A stretch of DNA of 64,000 nt from Selaginella tamariscina (Eukaryota; Streptophyta; Lycopodiopsida; Selaginellales; Selaginellaceae). Under the pieces are notes generated by a model. The model made no database searches. It saw only the letters and a list, made by a program, of their open reading frames with translations, and was not told where the DNA came from. The stretch is from contig PUQB01000042.1 in NCBI GenBank assembly GCA_003024785.1, positions 517,720 to 581,719 on the forward strand, read 5' to 3'. The position numbers and the translations under genes were made by a program. Below are positions 63,612-64,000 of this stretch, piece after piece (position 1 is the first letter of the stretch; the number at the start of each line of letters is the position of its first letter).

Positions 63612-63890
63612 TGTCACGACCTTGTGCAAAGGGCGAAACCTTTAGAACAAGGGTGGAACCTTGAAAGGAGGAGATTGTATTCAAGAAAGAAATGAATACA
63701 AAATGAATACAAAATGAAAACAAGGCCGAAGACTGGTGTTGAATGATTCTGAGAAACCTGGAACTGGAACCCTGTTTATATATCTGAGGTTGAGGATTGT
63801 ATGGTCCACAACTGGTCTGGAATGTGTGGTCCACACTGGTCTGGAACATGCGTATGAATATACGCCTTGCTGTTGATGGTGTAGTTCACA
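63612..63890 (-). repeat. 5' LTR of the Gypsy fossil
   Basis: Starts TGTGAACTAC and ends GTGACA on the element strand (TG...CA). A TATA-like ATATATAAAC lies near 63775-63785. Boundaries are inferred from the terminal TG/CA and the position of Gag; no second LTR is available for comparison. Confidence 0.6.
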
Positions 63891-63898
63891 TCAGGATC

Positions 63899-63965
63899 AT
63901 ACGGACCAGTTGGTTAACACATGTGTGTGTTAGCCAAAAAGTCTCGGGTTCAAGTCCTGTGAAAG
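63899..63965 (+). ncRNA. tRNA-like sequence, probable SINE head
   Basis: GGACCAGTTGGTTAACACA resembles a tRNA D arm (A box), and CTCGGGTTCAAGTCCTG a T arm with B box GGTTCAAGTCC, at a tRNA-like spacing. It is followed by GGCAAAAAAATAACC. No acceptor stem closes, so a tRNA-derived SINE is more likely than a tRNA gene. It continues toward the window edge. Confidence 0.5.
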
Positions 63966-64000
63966 GCAAAAAAATAACCCATGATACTTATAGTATCGGC

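Larger units (their letters stand above)
60195..63890 (-). mobile_element. Ty3/Gypsy LTR retrotransposon fossil, truncated in integrase
   Basis: Minus strand, in order from the 5' LTR at 63612-63890: Gag with coiled coil (LHEQVAALQQQLEQLHLEND) and capsid part (FVERFTAMFSDVDRESAAIT), zinc knuckle (LCLYCGDPYHKLENC), aspartic protease (LVDSGANANFID), reverse transcriptase ([25 protein letters not shown]), RNase H ([20 protein letters not shown]) and the first integrase part at the left. The rest of integrase and the 3' LTR are absent. It has a moderate number of breaks, with long readable stretches, so it looks considerably younger than the Copia fossil. Confidence 0.9.

Overview
The window is nuclear DNA of a land plant. 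Evidence is GT-AG introns full of microsatellites, plant-type AP-2 alpha, SPT6, FAN1 and oleosin genes, a PLS-type pentatricopeptide (PPR) gene, plant-style TTTAGGG repeats, and Copia and Gypsy fossils. A microbial-type terpene synthase-like gene (MTPSL) at 51.6-52.7 kb points to a non-seed plant (fern, lycophyte or bryophyte); I cannot place it more closely.

Layout. 0.2-3.0 kb (+): 3' end of the AP-2 alpha-adaptin gene. 3.15-3.48 kb: a tRNA-like element whose A and B boxes are pushed apart by a minisatellite. 3.6-7.7 kb (-): SPT6, head-to-head with FAN1 at 8.1-14.1 kb (+). 14.6-16.8 kb (+): membrane-anchored SAM methyltransferase. 16.9-17.3 kb (-): oleosin. 17.3-26.2 kb: gene-poor, AT-rich DNA with several decayed tandem repeats. 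26.2-28.3 kb (-): PPR gene with several frame breaks; a stray copy of its C-terminus lies at 31.4-31.7 kb. 32.2-46.8 kb: a candidate 14.5-kb DNA transposon (below). 46.9-50.4 kb: heavily broken Copia fossil. 51.6-52.7 kb (+): MTPSL gene. 53-58.7 kb: AT-rich intergenic DNA. 59.0-60.1 kb: Gag fossil. 60.2-63.9 kb (-): Gypsy fossil cut off inside integrase, with its 5' LTR. 63.9 kb: tRNA-like SINE head.

The most striking object is at 32,246-46,788. Two 25-bp sequences match as inverted repeats at 23 of 25 positions and bracket a symmetric unit. On the left, a minus-strand gene encodes an RNase H/DDE-like protein of the DUF7869 type. On the right, plus-strand genes encode a ParB-N-like plus amino-methyltransferase-like protein and an FCP1/NIF-like HAD protein. 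Between the divergent genes lie two arrays of the 18-bp palindrome GGCGGGATTAATCCCGCC (about 18 and about 28 copies, counting imperfect ones), each next to the 5' end of one gene, separated by a 3.4-kb spacer of nested duplications. I do not recognise this combination as a described element.

Conserved genes in the window (SPT6, FAN1, oleosin, terpene synthase, PPR, and the transposon genes) repeatedly change frame by one base inside conserved domains. Because this hits unrelated housekeeping genes alike, residual assembly indels are at least as likely as decay. Exon ends were read by eye and are approximate where marked.
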